Positions 6,550 to 15,656 of a stretch of 64,000 bases of DNA are shown piece after piece. The notes below the pieces were generated by a model that had not been told where the DNA came from, ran no database searches, and was given only the letters and a program-made list of their open reading frames with translations. Both the position numbers and the translations under genes were made by a program. Within the stretch, counting starts at the first letter, position 1. Every line of letters starts with the position of its first letter. The stretch comes from JAGQWW01 sp041392845 (lineage in GTDB: Bacteria; Bacteroidota; Bacteroidia; Chitinophagales; Saprospiraceae), in contig JAWKLG010000010.1 in the NCBI GenBank assembly GCA_041392845.1, positions 124,001-188,000 of the forward strand, in the 5' to 3' direction.

Positions 6550-8376
6550 ATGGAAATCAAGCGCCTTTTTGACTACATATATGATCAGATGCAGTCAGCA
6601 ACGTTGGAAAAATCTTTTTCCTACAAACCTAATGGACATTGGGTTTCTTTTTCAACAGCAGAAATGGTTGAAAAAGCCAGGAAATTAAGCATGGGACTGA
6701 TTAAACTGGGTATACAGCCGGGAGATAAGATTGGTTTGGTGACGTATAAAAATCGTCCGGAGTGGGTAATTGCAGATATCGCCATCTCGCAAATAGGTGC
6801 CATCAATGTGCCGGTTTATCCTACTATTAGTAGCTCTGAATATGAGTATATTTTTAATGATGCGGGAGTTAAGATTGTTTTTGTAGGAAAGGATGACCTA
6901 TTCGAAAAAGTAACAACGGCTCAGAAATCACTAACAGATTTAAAACATGTTTTTGGATTTGAAAAGGATGGTCCTGCAAAACATTGGGAAACGCTCTTTG
7001 AGCAAACTTCTGAATTAGAGTCTGAATTACAATCCAGAATGGATGCGGTAAAAGGGGAGGAGTTGGCAACACTGATTTATACCAGTGGAACCACCGGATT
7101 TCCAAAAGGAGTAATGCTTTCACATCATAACATCATTAGCAATATAGATGCGGTAAAGGCTTTATTGCCCGTACAAAAAGGCGACAAAGTTTTGAGCTTT
7201 TTACCGCTCTGTCATATTTTTGAAAGGGTGGCTACCTATGCTTATACAGCTTTAAACGTCAGTGTTTATCAGACTGGAACTGACAATTTGGGTGGCGATG
7301 AAGGAGATTTAAAAGCAGTCCAGCCACATTTTTTTACAACGGTTCCAAGGCTGCTTGAAAAAGTGTATGAGAAGATTTATAGCAAGGGATTGGATCTTTC
7401 AGGAATCAAAAAAGGTTTATTTTTCTGGGCTTTAAGATTGACTGACCAATATGAGCATGATTGGCAGCCTTCCGGTTTGACGGCATTGAAATGGAAAATA
7501 GCAGATAAACTCATCTTTTCAAAATGGCGTGAAGCCCTTGGAGGAAATGTCAATGGTATCGTAACCGGAGCAGCAGCCTGTCCTGTAAAAATGGTTAAGG
7601 TGTTTTCAGCCGCAGGAATTCCTATCCGAGAAGGTTATGGCTTGACGGAATCCAGTCCGGGAATCGCCGTAAGTTATTTTGAAAAAGGAGCGGCACTTCT
7701 TGGAACCATTGGTCCTGCACTTTTTAATGTGGAAATAAAAATCGACGACTCTGACGGATTATATGGTATGGGCGAAGGTGAAGTTTTGGCTGCCGGACCA
7801 AATATCATGATGGGTTATTACAACAAACCTGAAGAAACGGCTGAAGTTATTTTTGAGAAAGATGGAAAAAGATGGTTAAGGACCGGAGATATTGGTAAAA
7901 TGATAAAAGGCCCGGATGGAAGGGATTTTTTAAAAATAACCGACAGGAAAAAAGAATTATTAAAAACTTCCGGTGGTAAATACGTCGCTCCTGCGCCTAT
8001 AGAATCCAAGCTCAAAGAAGACTTTTTGATTGAACAGGTGATGATAGTAGGTGAACAAAAGAAATTTGTTTCGGCCATTATCAATCCTGCTGAAGATACG
8101 CTAAAGGAATGGTGTCACCGCCATGAAATTCCTTGGACCAATCTAAATGAAATACTGTCTCATCCAAAAGTACTTGAAAAGTATCAGCACATTTTAGACA
8201 AATACAATCCTGGTTTCAATCATGTAGAACAGGTTAAGAAGTTTGTCCTGGTGCCAGATACCTGGGAACCGGTCAAAAAAGATGGTTCTGATGCTGAATT
8301 GACACCAACCCTGAAATTGAAAAGAAGGGTCTTGCTCAAGAAATATGAAGCTGAAATAGATAGAATTTATGAGTAG
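6550..8376 (+). CDS. fadD: Long-chain fatty acyl-CoA ligase (AMP-forming)
   Basis: Activates long-chain fatty acids to acyl-CoA through an acyl-adenylate, supplying beta-oxidation or phospholipid synthesis. The 608-aa protein has the AMP-binding P-loop motif YTSGTTGFPKG near residue 177, the YGLTES adenine motif near 361, the RTGDIGK-type hinge region around 445, and the lysine-rich C-terminal domain with TPTLKLKRR. The layout and length fit the eukaryote-like long-chain ACS group common in Bacteroidota. The ATG at 6550 is preceded by an A/T-rich leader. Chain-length preference cannot be read from sequence. It stands alone, with a hairpin downstream at 8379-8420. Confidence 0.92.
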   Translation: MEIKRLFDYIYDQMQSATLEKSFSYKPNGHWVSFSTAEMVEKARKLSMGLIKLGIQPGDKIGLVTYKNRPEWVIADIAISQIGAINVPVYPTISSSEYEYIFNDAGVKIVFVGKDDLFEKVTTAQKSLTDLKHVFGFEKDGPAKHWETLFEQTSELESELQSRMDAVKGEELATLIYTSGTTGFPKGVMLSHHNIISNIDAVKALLPVQKGDKVLSFLPLCHIFERVATYAYTALNVSVYQTGTDNLGGDEGDLKAVQPHFFTTVPRLLEKVYEKIYSKGLDLSGIKKGLFFWALRLTDQYEHDWQPSGLTALKWKIADKLIFSKWREALGGNVNGIVTGAAACPVKMVKVFSAAGIPIREGYGLTESSPGIAVSYFEKGAALLGTIGPALFNVEIKIDDSDGLYGMGEGEVLAAGPNIMMGYYNKPEETAEVIFEKDGKRWLRTGDIGKMIKGPDGRDFLKITDRKKELLKTSGGKYVAPAPIESKLKEDFLIEQVMIVGEQKKFVSAIINPAEDTLKEWCHRHEIPWTNLNEILSHPKVLEKYQHILDKYNPGFNHVEQVKKFVLVPDTWEPVKKDGSDAELTPTLKLKRRVLLKKYEAEIDRIYE

Positions 8377-8378
8377 CG

Positions 8379-8431
8379 GCCATTATGACATGTTAAATTC
8401 TATCATTTTGCCATAATGGCAGTTGTTTTTA
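8379..8431 (+). terminator. Probable terminator hairpin after the acyl-CoA ligase gene
   Basis: GCCATTATG (8379-8387) pairs perfectly with CATAATGGC (8412-8420) across a 24-base loop, followed by AGTTGTTTTTA. The long loop and interrupted T-run make it weaker than the other terminators in the window. Confidence 0.5.
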
Positions 8432-8528
8432 AATAATTCTGCCTTTTCGACTTAAAAAATGGCATGGTACAACACTTGTTGATATAGGTGTAAACACACA
8501 ACATTTATCAACAAAAAATAAAAGTGCC

Positions 8529-9002
8529 ATGATGTTAATGAATTTCAGACCAGCTCGTCCAGTTCGCAGAACCAGAACCAATCAGCCAAACATTGATCAA
8601 TTCTTCAATGAATTTTTCAAGAACCTTGACAAGGGCTTTCCTATTTCAACTGCCAGACCGGTAGTGCGAAAACAAGTATCTGTCAATGTAATGGAAGATA
8701 ATGATGCTTTCCAACTTCAGTTGGCTGCACCCGGATTTGCCAAGGAGAATTTCAGTCTAAATGTCGAGAAAGACATTCTTACCATCGAATTAAAATCAGA
8801 AAAGAAATCCGAAGAAGGTGAAAAACTCGAATATAAGGTTAGAGAGTTTTATTACACCGATTTCAAAAAATCATTTACGCTGCCAGAGACAGTAGATGTA
8901 GATAAGATTTCTGCAGTGTATGAGAATGGAATTTTGAATGTGGTACTTCCTAAAAAAGAGGAAGCAAAACCACAGCCACCAAGAACGATTGAGATTGGAT
9001 AA
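8529..9002 (+). CDS. Small heat-shock protein, Hsp20/alpha-crystallin family
   Basis: An ATP-independent holdase that keeps unfolding proteins soluble. The 157-aa product has a short disordered N-terminal arm with NQPNIDQFFNEFF, an alpha-crystallin domain (about residues 45-145) containing LAAPGFAKENFSLNVEKDILTI, and the C-terminal strand motif YENGILNVVLPKKEE followed by a short tail with the I-x-I-like RTIEIG. Three ATGs are close together (8529, 8532, 8538); the first is used here. An 8-bp inverted repeat, TTGTTGAT (8476-8483) and ATCAACAA (8507-8514), lies just upstream and may be regulatory. A second Hsp20 gene follows in tandem. Confidence 0.93.
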   Translation: MMLMNFRPARPVRRTRTNQPNIDQFFNEFFKNLDKGFPISTARPVVRKQVSVNVMEDNDAFQLQLAAPGFAKENFSLNVEKDILTIELKSEKKSEEGEKLEYKVREFYYTDFKKSFTLPETVDVDKISAVYENGILNVVLPKKEEAKPQPPRTIEIG

Positions 9003-9013
9003 AATATAGTATT

Positions 9014-9043
9014 TGCGGGAGGCGAAATGAATGGCTTCCCGCA
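9014..9043 (+). other. Intercistronic hairpin between the two Hsp20 genes
   Basis: TGCGGGAGGC (9014-9023) pairs with GCTTCCCGCA (9034-9043), ten pairs with one G-T wobble, around a 10-base loop. No T-run follows, so it may be an mRNA-stabilising or processing structure, or a weak attenuator between the paralogues. Confidence 0.55.
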
Positions 9044-9114
9044 TTCTGACAAAATTTTGACCAAATCAAATCAATTTTTAGTGAACATCAGTGTTATATA
9101 AAAACGTTATTATT

Positions 9115-9555
9115 ATGAAACCAATAAACTATAATCCGAGTCCCACAAACGCGTTGGGCAGCATGATTGACAATTTTTTTAATTCCAACTTAAATTCCTT
9201 CATGGGAAGTGACTTTTTTGCGCATTCACCGTCTCTAAACGTGATAGAAAAAGAAAAGTCTTTTTTGTTGGAAATGGCGGCTCCTGGCCTCAAAAAAGAA
9301 GATATTTCAATAAACCTTGAAGGTGATTATTTGTCTATATCTTCAGAGGTTAAGGAAGAAAAAGAGCAAAAAGAAGGAACCAAATTCCTCAGAAAAGAAT
9401 TCAATTACAGCTCTTTCAAACGCCAAATGAAATTGCCGGAAAATGTAAATATCGAAGCAATTTCCGCAAAATATGAAAATGGAGTGCTTTTCGTAGAAAT
9501 TCCAAAAGTGGAAGCAGAAAACACCCAACTTGTAAAAACAATCAACATCCAGTAA
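9115..9555 (+). CDS. Small heat-shock protein, Hsp20/alpha-crystallin family (second copy)
   Basis: A 146-aa paralogue of the preceding Hsp20. The frame is open from a GTG at 9091, but ATG at 9115 gives the normal N-terminus MKPINYNPSP. The alpha-crystallin domain spans about residues 35-140, with LEMAAPGLKKEDISINLEGD and the closing strand YENGVLFVEIPK; the tail ends KTINIQ, an I-x-I type motif used in oligomer assembly. Sequence divergence from the first copy shows that the duplication is not recent. Both are probably co-regulated heat-shock genes, with a hairpin between them and an intrinsic terminator after this one. Confidence 0.93.
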   Translation: MKPINYNPSPTNALGSMIDNFFNSNLNSFMGSDFFAHSPSLNVIEKEKSFLLEMAAPGLKKEDISINLEGDYLSISSEVKEEKEQKEGTKFLRKEFNYSSFKRQMKLPENVNIEAISAKYENGVLFVEIPKVEAENTQLVKTINIQ

Positions 9556-9611
9556 ACCTACTGGATAGAAAGATATTTAAGGTTAGTTAATAGGGTTTTA
9601 GGTGTTTTAAG

Positions 9612-9649
9612 GACCGGACGCAATGCAAATTGCTCCGGTCTCTTTTTTT
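9612..9649 (+). terminator. Intrinsic terminator of the Hsp20 pair
   Basis: GACCGGA and GCAAT on the left (9612-9624, one bulged C) pair with ATTGC and TCCGGTC on the right (9629-9640), followed by T-C-T7. The phrase-like repeats begin directly after the T-run. Confidence 0.88.
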
Positions 9650-9995
9650 GTGGTATGCGGTATGCGGTGGCTCGTTTGCTCGGTTCTCGTTTGCTCGACC
9701 CTGGATTCTTGAAATGGACGCTGGATCCTGGATTTTAGATAATAAAATTTGCCAACGGCCAATGGCCAAAAGCCAACGGCCAATAAAGTCATTCCGGCCT
9801 CCGAGCCGGAATCTGCTATGCGACCTAGAATGATTAGGTGAAAGTTTACTCGTATGCTCGCATCTAGTTTCTTGACGCTCGCTTCTGGACACTAGACCAA
9901 CCAATTTTTAAAACATGAAGGCATGATCTCGTTGGCTCGATTCTCGTTTGCTCGATGCTGGATTCTGGACGCTAGACCAACCAATATTAAAACAT
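9650..9995 (+). repeat. Composite of phrase-like repeats and small palindromes
   Basis: This gap between Hsp20 and the WG pseudogene contains no gene. It holds in order: GGTATGCGGTATGCGGTGG; GCTCGTTTGCTCG variants; GACGCTGGATCCTGGAT variants; CCAACGGCCAA repeats (9750-9786); a perfect 8-bp stem ATTCCGGC (9791-9798) / GCCGGAAT (9805-9812); and two copies (about 9889 and 9968) of a block GGAC(A/G)CTAGACCAACCAA followed by TTAAAACATGAAGGCATGA. That block recurs near 12799. The G/T-rich phrases are in Hsp20 sense. Confidence 0.8.
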
Positions 9996-10052
9996 GAAGG
10001 CATGAAGGGGCTTGAAGGGAACCATTAAAATCATCTTTCCCGGAAGCTAGCG

Positions 10053-10099
10053 TATAGCAAACGAGCTCCCGAGCAAACGAGCTCCCGAGCAAGCCAGCC
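10053..10099 (-). repeat. GGGAGCTCGTTTGCTC repeat at the 3' end of the frameshifted WG gene
   Basis: On the minus strand two and a half units of CTCGGGAGCTCGTTTG follow the TGA stop of the WG-repeat pseudogene within a few bases. The corresponding position after the intact WG gene holds the closely related GGGGGCTCGTTTGCTC repeat, so tail and gene share ancestry. Confidence 0.8.
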
Positions 10100-12668
10100 T
10101 CACTCCTTAAACACCCTACCATTATCTTTACTCACATAAACAGGTCTTTCATTTGATTCTACCAATTTAAGATATCCTTTTGCTAAAGGGTTGTTGACTG
10201 GAAGCCTTTCCACTTTTTGCTTGAATTGTGCAATCAACTTTGCATTGTGATCTAAGATGAAGTAGCTATCATTTTTTGTAAGGCAAACCACTTCATCATC
10301 ATAAAACTCAAAATTTGTCTCAGCTGGAATATTGTTTGAAATGATTTGATTTTCAAGCGTTAGGATTTTAGTTCTACCTCCTTTTTCCAATAAGAAAAAT
10401 GGATAGGCATAGGTTATTTTCTCATAAATGGGAGGAACCAAAACTTTTCCATCAAAACCAATTACACCCAATAATTGATTCTGATAAATTATCATCCTTC
10501 GATCCGGATCGGTGGTAAAGTTGGCATCTTCATATGGAATTTCTAAAAGCGTATTACCTTCCTAAATCCAATATTCTTATTTGAGTTCCTTCATCTGTTT
10601 TAAATTTTCCAAGGAATAAATTTTTATCAGGGCTTTCGACGACTACTTCAACTTCTTCAGGGTATAATTTTTTCCATTTTATGATTATAGAGATAGTTTC
10701 GAAGTTTAGAATAGAATTCACCTTCATAAACCAGAATCAGCTTTTTGCCAAGAATATCAAATTTTTTGCTTGGGTTTATTTAAAAGGGTTCCATCAAAAT
10801 CATAAAGTTCTTGCTTCGAATTTTTTTGAATTAAGATAAAACCAAAATTTGAAATGCTAAAATCATTAAAACCTAAATCCTTCCGGTTAAATGGGCCCAG
10901 AATCCAATTTTTATTAATATCAAAAAATCCTATAAAGGAATCCCTTTCAATTTGAAAAACTTTCAAACGACTACCTTCAAAAAAATCAGGGTCAGACCTT
11001 GAAAAATATCCATCGGGTAAGATAGAATTGCCATCTAAGTCGTAATAGATATATCCTTGGACTGATCACTACATCTGATTAATGGTTGATTCCCGACGTA
11101 AATTAAGGCTGGACGCATTGCATTACATGAATTAAAGGTTTCACCATTTGGTAAGGTGTAATTAGTAGTTATAGCCGATTCCTTTTCTAATAGTATGGAA
11201 GAAATTATTGGTTCAACCAGTTTTATTGAATAACCATCAGAATAATGATAATTGTTTGGCCCATGTAAGGGAGAATAAATAATTCTTGTTGAGCGGTGTT
11301 GTGTTATCAAACTTCATTGATAAACCATATCGAACTTCTAATGGTAAAATCCAACCTTTCTTGATGTCATAAACTCCAGTATTAAATCCTTTTTTATGAG
11401 GTACGATTGATTTATATCCATGGATTGGATCTCGTCATAGGCTTTATTTTCTAAAAAAGTCCCATCTTCTAGCACTAGATAATAAACCCGGTACGGAGTA
11501 ATGGTCTTTAAAATTTGTTCATTTCCTTTTAAGTTTCCATTTTGGAAATTCCAGTTTTTGCCAGGTAAAACAAATTTTTCTATTCGGTTTACTAAGGAGA
11601 AAATATGAAGAATCACCTTTTTCGTAACTAATAAATTGACCATTTCGAAAAGATGAAACAGATGAAATATGATTTTCTATTTCTTCGAAATCATCGTTTA
11701 ACAAAAACTTGTATTCTCCATCTGACCCCACAAAATAATCACCTAATTTACCAAAGATTATGATATGCTTGAGTCTCAAATGTTTTGCCTTTATATCTGA
11801 TGAGTATTGAATGATCGTTTTTTGTTTTAGCGTTATTTTTTGAAGGATAATAATTTGATTTGAGTTTTCTTTTTTGAATTTGGTATTCCAAATTTCCATC
11901 CCTATCAAAATATTGCCGAGCTAAGTTTGTTTCAATAGGATTTGTTATTGAAGCCTCAACAAATTGATTAGAAGGATTAAATTGGACATGATAAAAATCA
12001 AATCCGGTCAATAATTTTTCCTGTCGATTCATTAATGCTACCTCGCCAAGTTGATTGTGGATTGCAAATAGCTGTGGAGAGAAAATGGTGAGATTAGAAT
12101 ATTTATTTTTAAAAATAAGATGACCTGAAGTGTCAATTACATTTACAGTACTGTCTGGCAAAAAAACCTTACTAATACCATTCCTAAATGCACCATTGTA
12201 AAAGTGAGTGTAATCTGTATTTTTAGTTGCGATCCGAATCTTAGCTTTTTTACCGAATTCTGTTACCTCGCCCGTTTGTAAATTTTTGATGAAATACCTG
12301 CCCGGCTTTTGATTATTATTACCAATTTTCGTCAGATTGACATATTTTTTTACTCCATTTTCATCTTCTGTAAATAGTCTTTCTTCTTTGCATTCTTCTA
12401 GTGAAGAAAATATGCATCGAATTAACTCCTCACCACTTCGATTGATTTGTCCATAAAGGCTATCTTTTATAATTATGGCGAATCCGCTTGAATCAAATGG
12501 GAAGACCAAATCATATTTTGGTTCGATAATGACCTTTTTTGATTCATTAGCAAACCCATAAACATTACCTTTTTTATAAGGAATGAGGATTTGTTGGCAA
12601 TAGGAATTGGCCCCGAAACTTAGGAGAATTATTAAAAGTGATATTTTAGTTTTGCACAGCTTCCCCAT
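10100..12668 (-). pseudogene. WG-repeat secreted protein, frameshifted copy
   Basis: A second copy of the neighbouring WG-repeat gene (13104..15656), broken by at least five frame changes. The N-terminal piece, about 12668 to 11748, has a signal peptide (MGKLCKTKISLLIILLSFGANSYCQ) followed by ILIPYKKGNVYGFANESKK, matching the intact protein. The frame then changes near 11750, 11600, 11320, 11000, 10750 and 10500; each piece continues to align in order, for example NGNLKGNEQIL with NGNLGSNEIIL and INQSYLI with INQSYHV. The last piece ends PVYVSKDNGRVFKE. Total span would encode about 860 aa, the same as the intact copy. Few in-frame stops occur apart from the shifts, so either the damage is recent or the consensus contains indel errors. 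The role of WG-repeat proteins is generally unknown. Confidence 0.85.
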
Positions 12669-13049
12669 TTCAGGATGATATTCAATTTTCAAAATACTAA
12701 GATTAGTAGGTGTTCAAAATTATATAATTCTTTATAAATCTAAGTTTCCGTTTTTGCCAAAAATCAGGTTCTAGTTGCTGGAAACTGGATGCTGGACTCT
12801 GGACGCTAGACCAACCAATTTTTTAAAACATGAAGGAACGAAGCCGCATGAAGAAAACCATTAAAATCCTCGTCTTCTGTTTCAAAGAAAAAACTTGACC
12901 CGCAGGGTCACATCTCCGTAGCCTCAAAAGGAAGAAAAGATCCACGACCCGTAGGGTCGAATATTTTTAATCATAAGTAATTTTAAAACATGAAGGAATG
13001 AAGAGACATGAAGTACACCATTAAATTCGATTCTATTCAGCATCCAAAA
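12669..13049. repeat. Intergenic repeat mosaic between the two WG genes
   Basis: No gene is visible. It contains GTTCTAGTTGCTGG / GGATGCTGGACTCTGG phrases (12769-12802), the dispersed block GACGCTAGACCAACCAA followed by AAAACATGAAGGAA (12799-12840), two short palindromes GACCCgcaGGGTC (about 12897) and CGACCCgtaGGGTCG (about 12945), and a second AAAACATGAAGGAATGAAG (about 12992). The phrases at 12769-12802 are G/T-rich on the plus strand although both flanking genes are on the minus strand, the one clear exception to the orientation rule. Confidence 0.7.
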
Positions 13050-13103
13050 TCGAGCAAACGAGCCCCCGAGCAAACGAGCCCCCAAGCAAACGAGCCCCCG
13101 AGC
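13050..13103 (-). repeat. 16-bp tandem repeat (GGGGGCTCGTTTGCTC) at the 3' end of the intact WG gene
   Basis: About three near-identical 16-bp units on the minus strand start directly at the TAA stop of the WG-repeat gene. The G/T-rich strand is in gene sense. The same unit appears on the plus strand at the end of the OmpA gene (about 2985-3005). Confidence 0.88.
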
Positions 13104-15656
13104 TTACTCCATAAACACCCTCCCCGTCTTCATACTTACATAAATCTCATGGCCGGAGGTGAAATGACGAAAACAATGATCTTTTAAAGGATGATCTTCT
13201 TTAAAACCCTGAAGTGAATAGGGTACAGTGTTGATGAACTTTCCATCATTATCGAATATATGGTATTGATTGTCATTAGTCAGAACTGCATGGCTGTCTG
13301 ATTTGAAACTGACATACGCTCTAGGCGGAAGATTGGTCTGAGCTATTTTATTTTTCAAGGTCAACAAATCCAGCTTACCGGCTTTTTCCAAAAGGAAAAA
13401 TGGGTAGTAAAATCTGATGTTGTCATATTCCAATGGCACGATTACGTTTCCGGTTGAATCAAGAACGGCCGCATTTTTATCTTTAAATACAATAATTCTT
13501 CCCTGTTTGTCCATGGTGAAATCTGCATTGCTGTAGGGCAATTCAAAAAGTTTTTCTCCTTTATCATCAATTGCAATAAGTGGACTTTCAGGTTTGTCGG
13601 TTAATTTGATGATGAACTTTCTTTCAGCTAAGCTGCTAATTACCGTTAATGGTTCCGGAAATACCCGCTCCATGTTTAAATTGTATAGGTAAGTCCTTGA
13701 ATCTGAGCGGCTTTCTCCTTCGCTAATTCCAATTAACTGCTTCCCGTAAAATCTGAAAACCTTTTGATTAGAGGTGCTCAATTTTTTTCCTTCGACATTA
13801 TAAAGTGCAATGGCTCCGGATTTAATAAAATGGATCAATCCATTGTCCTCCATTTCAATTCTTTTCTCCCCGGGACGTCCTGCCGGCTCTGGTTCTATGA
13901 TCCAATTCCCATCCTGATTGATTACCCCAATCTGATCATTCCCATAAATTGCCATAGCAACCTTTCCATCTTCCCCCAGTAATCCGTCTCTGGTACTTGC
14001 ACTAAATCCCTTAGGAATAATCTCACTTGCGTCAGTTTTGTAATAGTACATTTCTCTTCCTTGTATAACTGAAAACAAGGGAACATTCCCGGCATATTTC
14101 AATTCAGCATTGTAGGATTTTGCAAACTGAAATGTTTCATTGCCTGGAGTGATATAGGTTAAGAATTCGGGATCTTCAGATGGGAACCTTTTCGTTTCCC
14201 ATCGATAATAATCATCCAACTTTTTTTCAACATAATTTTCAGTATATAAATACCTTTCAAAGCCTTTATTAAACTGTACATTTTTAAGTAAAGGCTGGCC
14301 TTCCATTCCTACAGCAATACATTGGTATCTGCTTTCATATGGAATTATCCATCCCTTTTGGATATCATAAACTCCGGTATTTAAGTACATTCCTACATGG
14401 TAGGATTGATTGATGTTTAATGGCGTTATTTTCTCAAAAGGATCTTCCAAAATGAAATTTCCTTGTAGGTCAAGAAGGTAGAAGGTCCTGCCAAAATTGG
14501 TTTCTGAAAGTATGATTTCATTTGAACCTAAATTGCCACTTTTGATTTGCCATTCGGGACCAAAAAATGACAAGGGCTTTTCTTTTTTAGGAAAGTAAAC
14601 AAAGCTGGAATCTACAGTAGCAGTGATGACCACTCCGGAATTCCAATCATACCTGATATAATTAAATGGAACGCTTATTACTTCAAGATTATCATTAAAT
14701 AAGTAGCTTTTGCCGCCCTTTTTTGCCGAAAAATAAGCTCCCTGGTTTCGGAATTCATAATAATCTAATGTGGCTACACTGTCTTCCTTTGTGTTGATAA
14801 TGGTCCAATTTTGTTGACCTTCAGGTTGGTAGGCAAAGTATTCACCAGCCAGGTGTTCTAATTTGCGATAGGTCTTTTTAAAAACGATTTTTCCTTCAAG
14901 GTCAGCTACTGTTTTAATCAGATTGTTTTTATCCTTTGAATTAGCAAGGGTCAATAGGATGTACGGACTTTTATGAGCGCGGGCTATCTGACTGTAGTCA
15001 TAGTTGGTGAGGATTTTCTCGTCCCTGGTCATTAGAGCGATTTGATTTGAATTGTCTCGTATGGCAAAAGTGTTTTTACTTAACATGGCCACATCTGGAT
15101 AATTCTTTTTTAAAATGAAATTTCCGTTGGTATCAATAAAGTTGGCAGTGGTGTCCTCCAGAATTACCTTGCTCATGCCTTCCTTAAAAATACCTGCCTC
15201 AGCTCCTATATAATCATAGGCGTAAGCGAAAAAATAGGATTTTGGCCTGCTTCGACAGGACAGCAATTCTCCTGATTTCAGATTTCGAATGAAATATTGT
15301 TCAGAAGCCGGTAAATCCATTTTAACGAAATCCAATGCTGTTCTTTTACCGGTTTCTGACTCCAGAAAAATTCGATTTTCATTGAAGGGCCTTTCAAAAA
15401 TGTAGGGAATAACCTCCTTTCCATTTTTATCAATTTGGCCATAAAGCCCAAATTTGGAAACCATAGCAAAACCGTTTTTATCAAAAGGAAATACCTTTTC
15501 ATAATCAGCCGGAATGACCAATTCTCCATTTTCATTGGCAAAGCCAAACAACTTCCCTTTTTTGTATGGAATTAAAAGGTCCTGACTCCGGGAAGGAATG
15601 CTGATCAATAAGCTGAATATTATCAGGAAAAAATTAATTGTTACAAGCCTTTTCAT
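13104..15656 (-). CDS. WG-repeat secreted protein, intact copy
   Basis: A protein of about 850 aa. The frame opens at 15680, but ATG at 15656 (MKRLVTINFFLIIFSLLISI) gives a clear signal peptide. The body consists of repeated WG/KWG-type beta units such as GLYGQIDKNGKEVIP and LFGFANENGELVIPADY, spaced by about 30-50 residues across the length, probably a propeller or solenoid. There is no T9SS sorting domain at the C-terminus (it ends YVSMKTGRVFME), so it may be periplasmic or surface-bound by another route. The start overlaps the end of the upstream LRR-like gene by 23 bases, indicating translational coupling. A broken paralogue follows downstream. Function is unknown. Confidence 0.88.
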   Translation of the reverse strand: MKRLVTINFFLIIFSLLISIPSRSQDLLIPYKKGKLFGFANENGELVIPADYEKVFPFDKNGFAMVSKFGLYGQIDKNGKEVIPYIFERPFNENRIFLESETGKRTALDFVKMDLPASEQYFIRNLKSGELLSCRSRPKSYFFAYAYDYIGAEAGIFKEGMSKVILEDTTANFIDTNGNFILKKNYPDVAMLSKNTFAIRDNSNQIALMTRDEKILTNYDYSQIARAHKSPYILLTLANSKDKNNLIKTVADLEGKIVFKKTYRKLEHLAGEYFAYQPEGQQNWTIINTKEDSVATLDYYEFRNQGAYFSAKKGGKSYLFNDNLEVISVPFNYIRYDWNSGVVITATVDSSFVYFPKKEKPLSFFGPEWQIKSGNLGSNEIILSETNFGRTFYLLDLQGNFILEDPFEKITPLNINQSYHVGMYLNTGVYDIQKGWIIPYESRYQCIAVGMEGQPLLKNVQFNKGFERYLYTENYVEKKLDDYYRWETKRFPSEDPEFLTYITPGNETFQFAKSYNAELKYAGNVPLFSVIQGREMYYYKTDASEIIPKGFSASTRDGLLGEDGKVAMAIYGNDQIGVINQDGNWIIEPEPAGRPGEKRIEMEDNGLIHFIKSGAIALYNVEGKKLSTSNQKVFRFYGKQLIGISEGESRSDSRTYLYNLNMERVFPEPLTVISSLAERKFIIKLTDKPESPLIAIDDKGEKLFELPYSNADFTMDKQGRIIVFKDKNAAVLDSTGNVIVPLEYDNIRFYYPFFLLEKAGKLDLLTLKNKIAQTNLPPRAYVSFKSDSHAVLTNDNQYHIFDNDGKFINTVPYSLQGFKEDHPLKDHCFRHFTSGHEIYVSMKTGRVFME

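Noticed and set aside
8455..8528. Sigma-54 promoter (TGGCATG at 8460) or CIRCE element before the Hsp20 genes
   Set aside because: The -24-like TGGCATG has no TTGC at the -12 position, and the inverted repeat TTGTTGAT/ATCAACAA does not match CIRCE (TTAGCACTC).
9587..10122. Several frames of 60-105 aa on both strands
   Set aside because: They lie inside phrase-like repeats and differ from the codon and residue usage of neighbouring genes.
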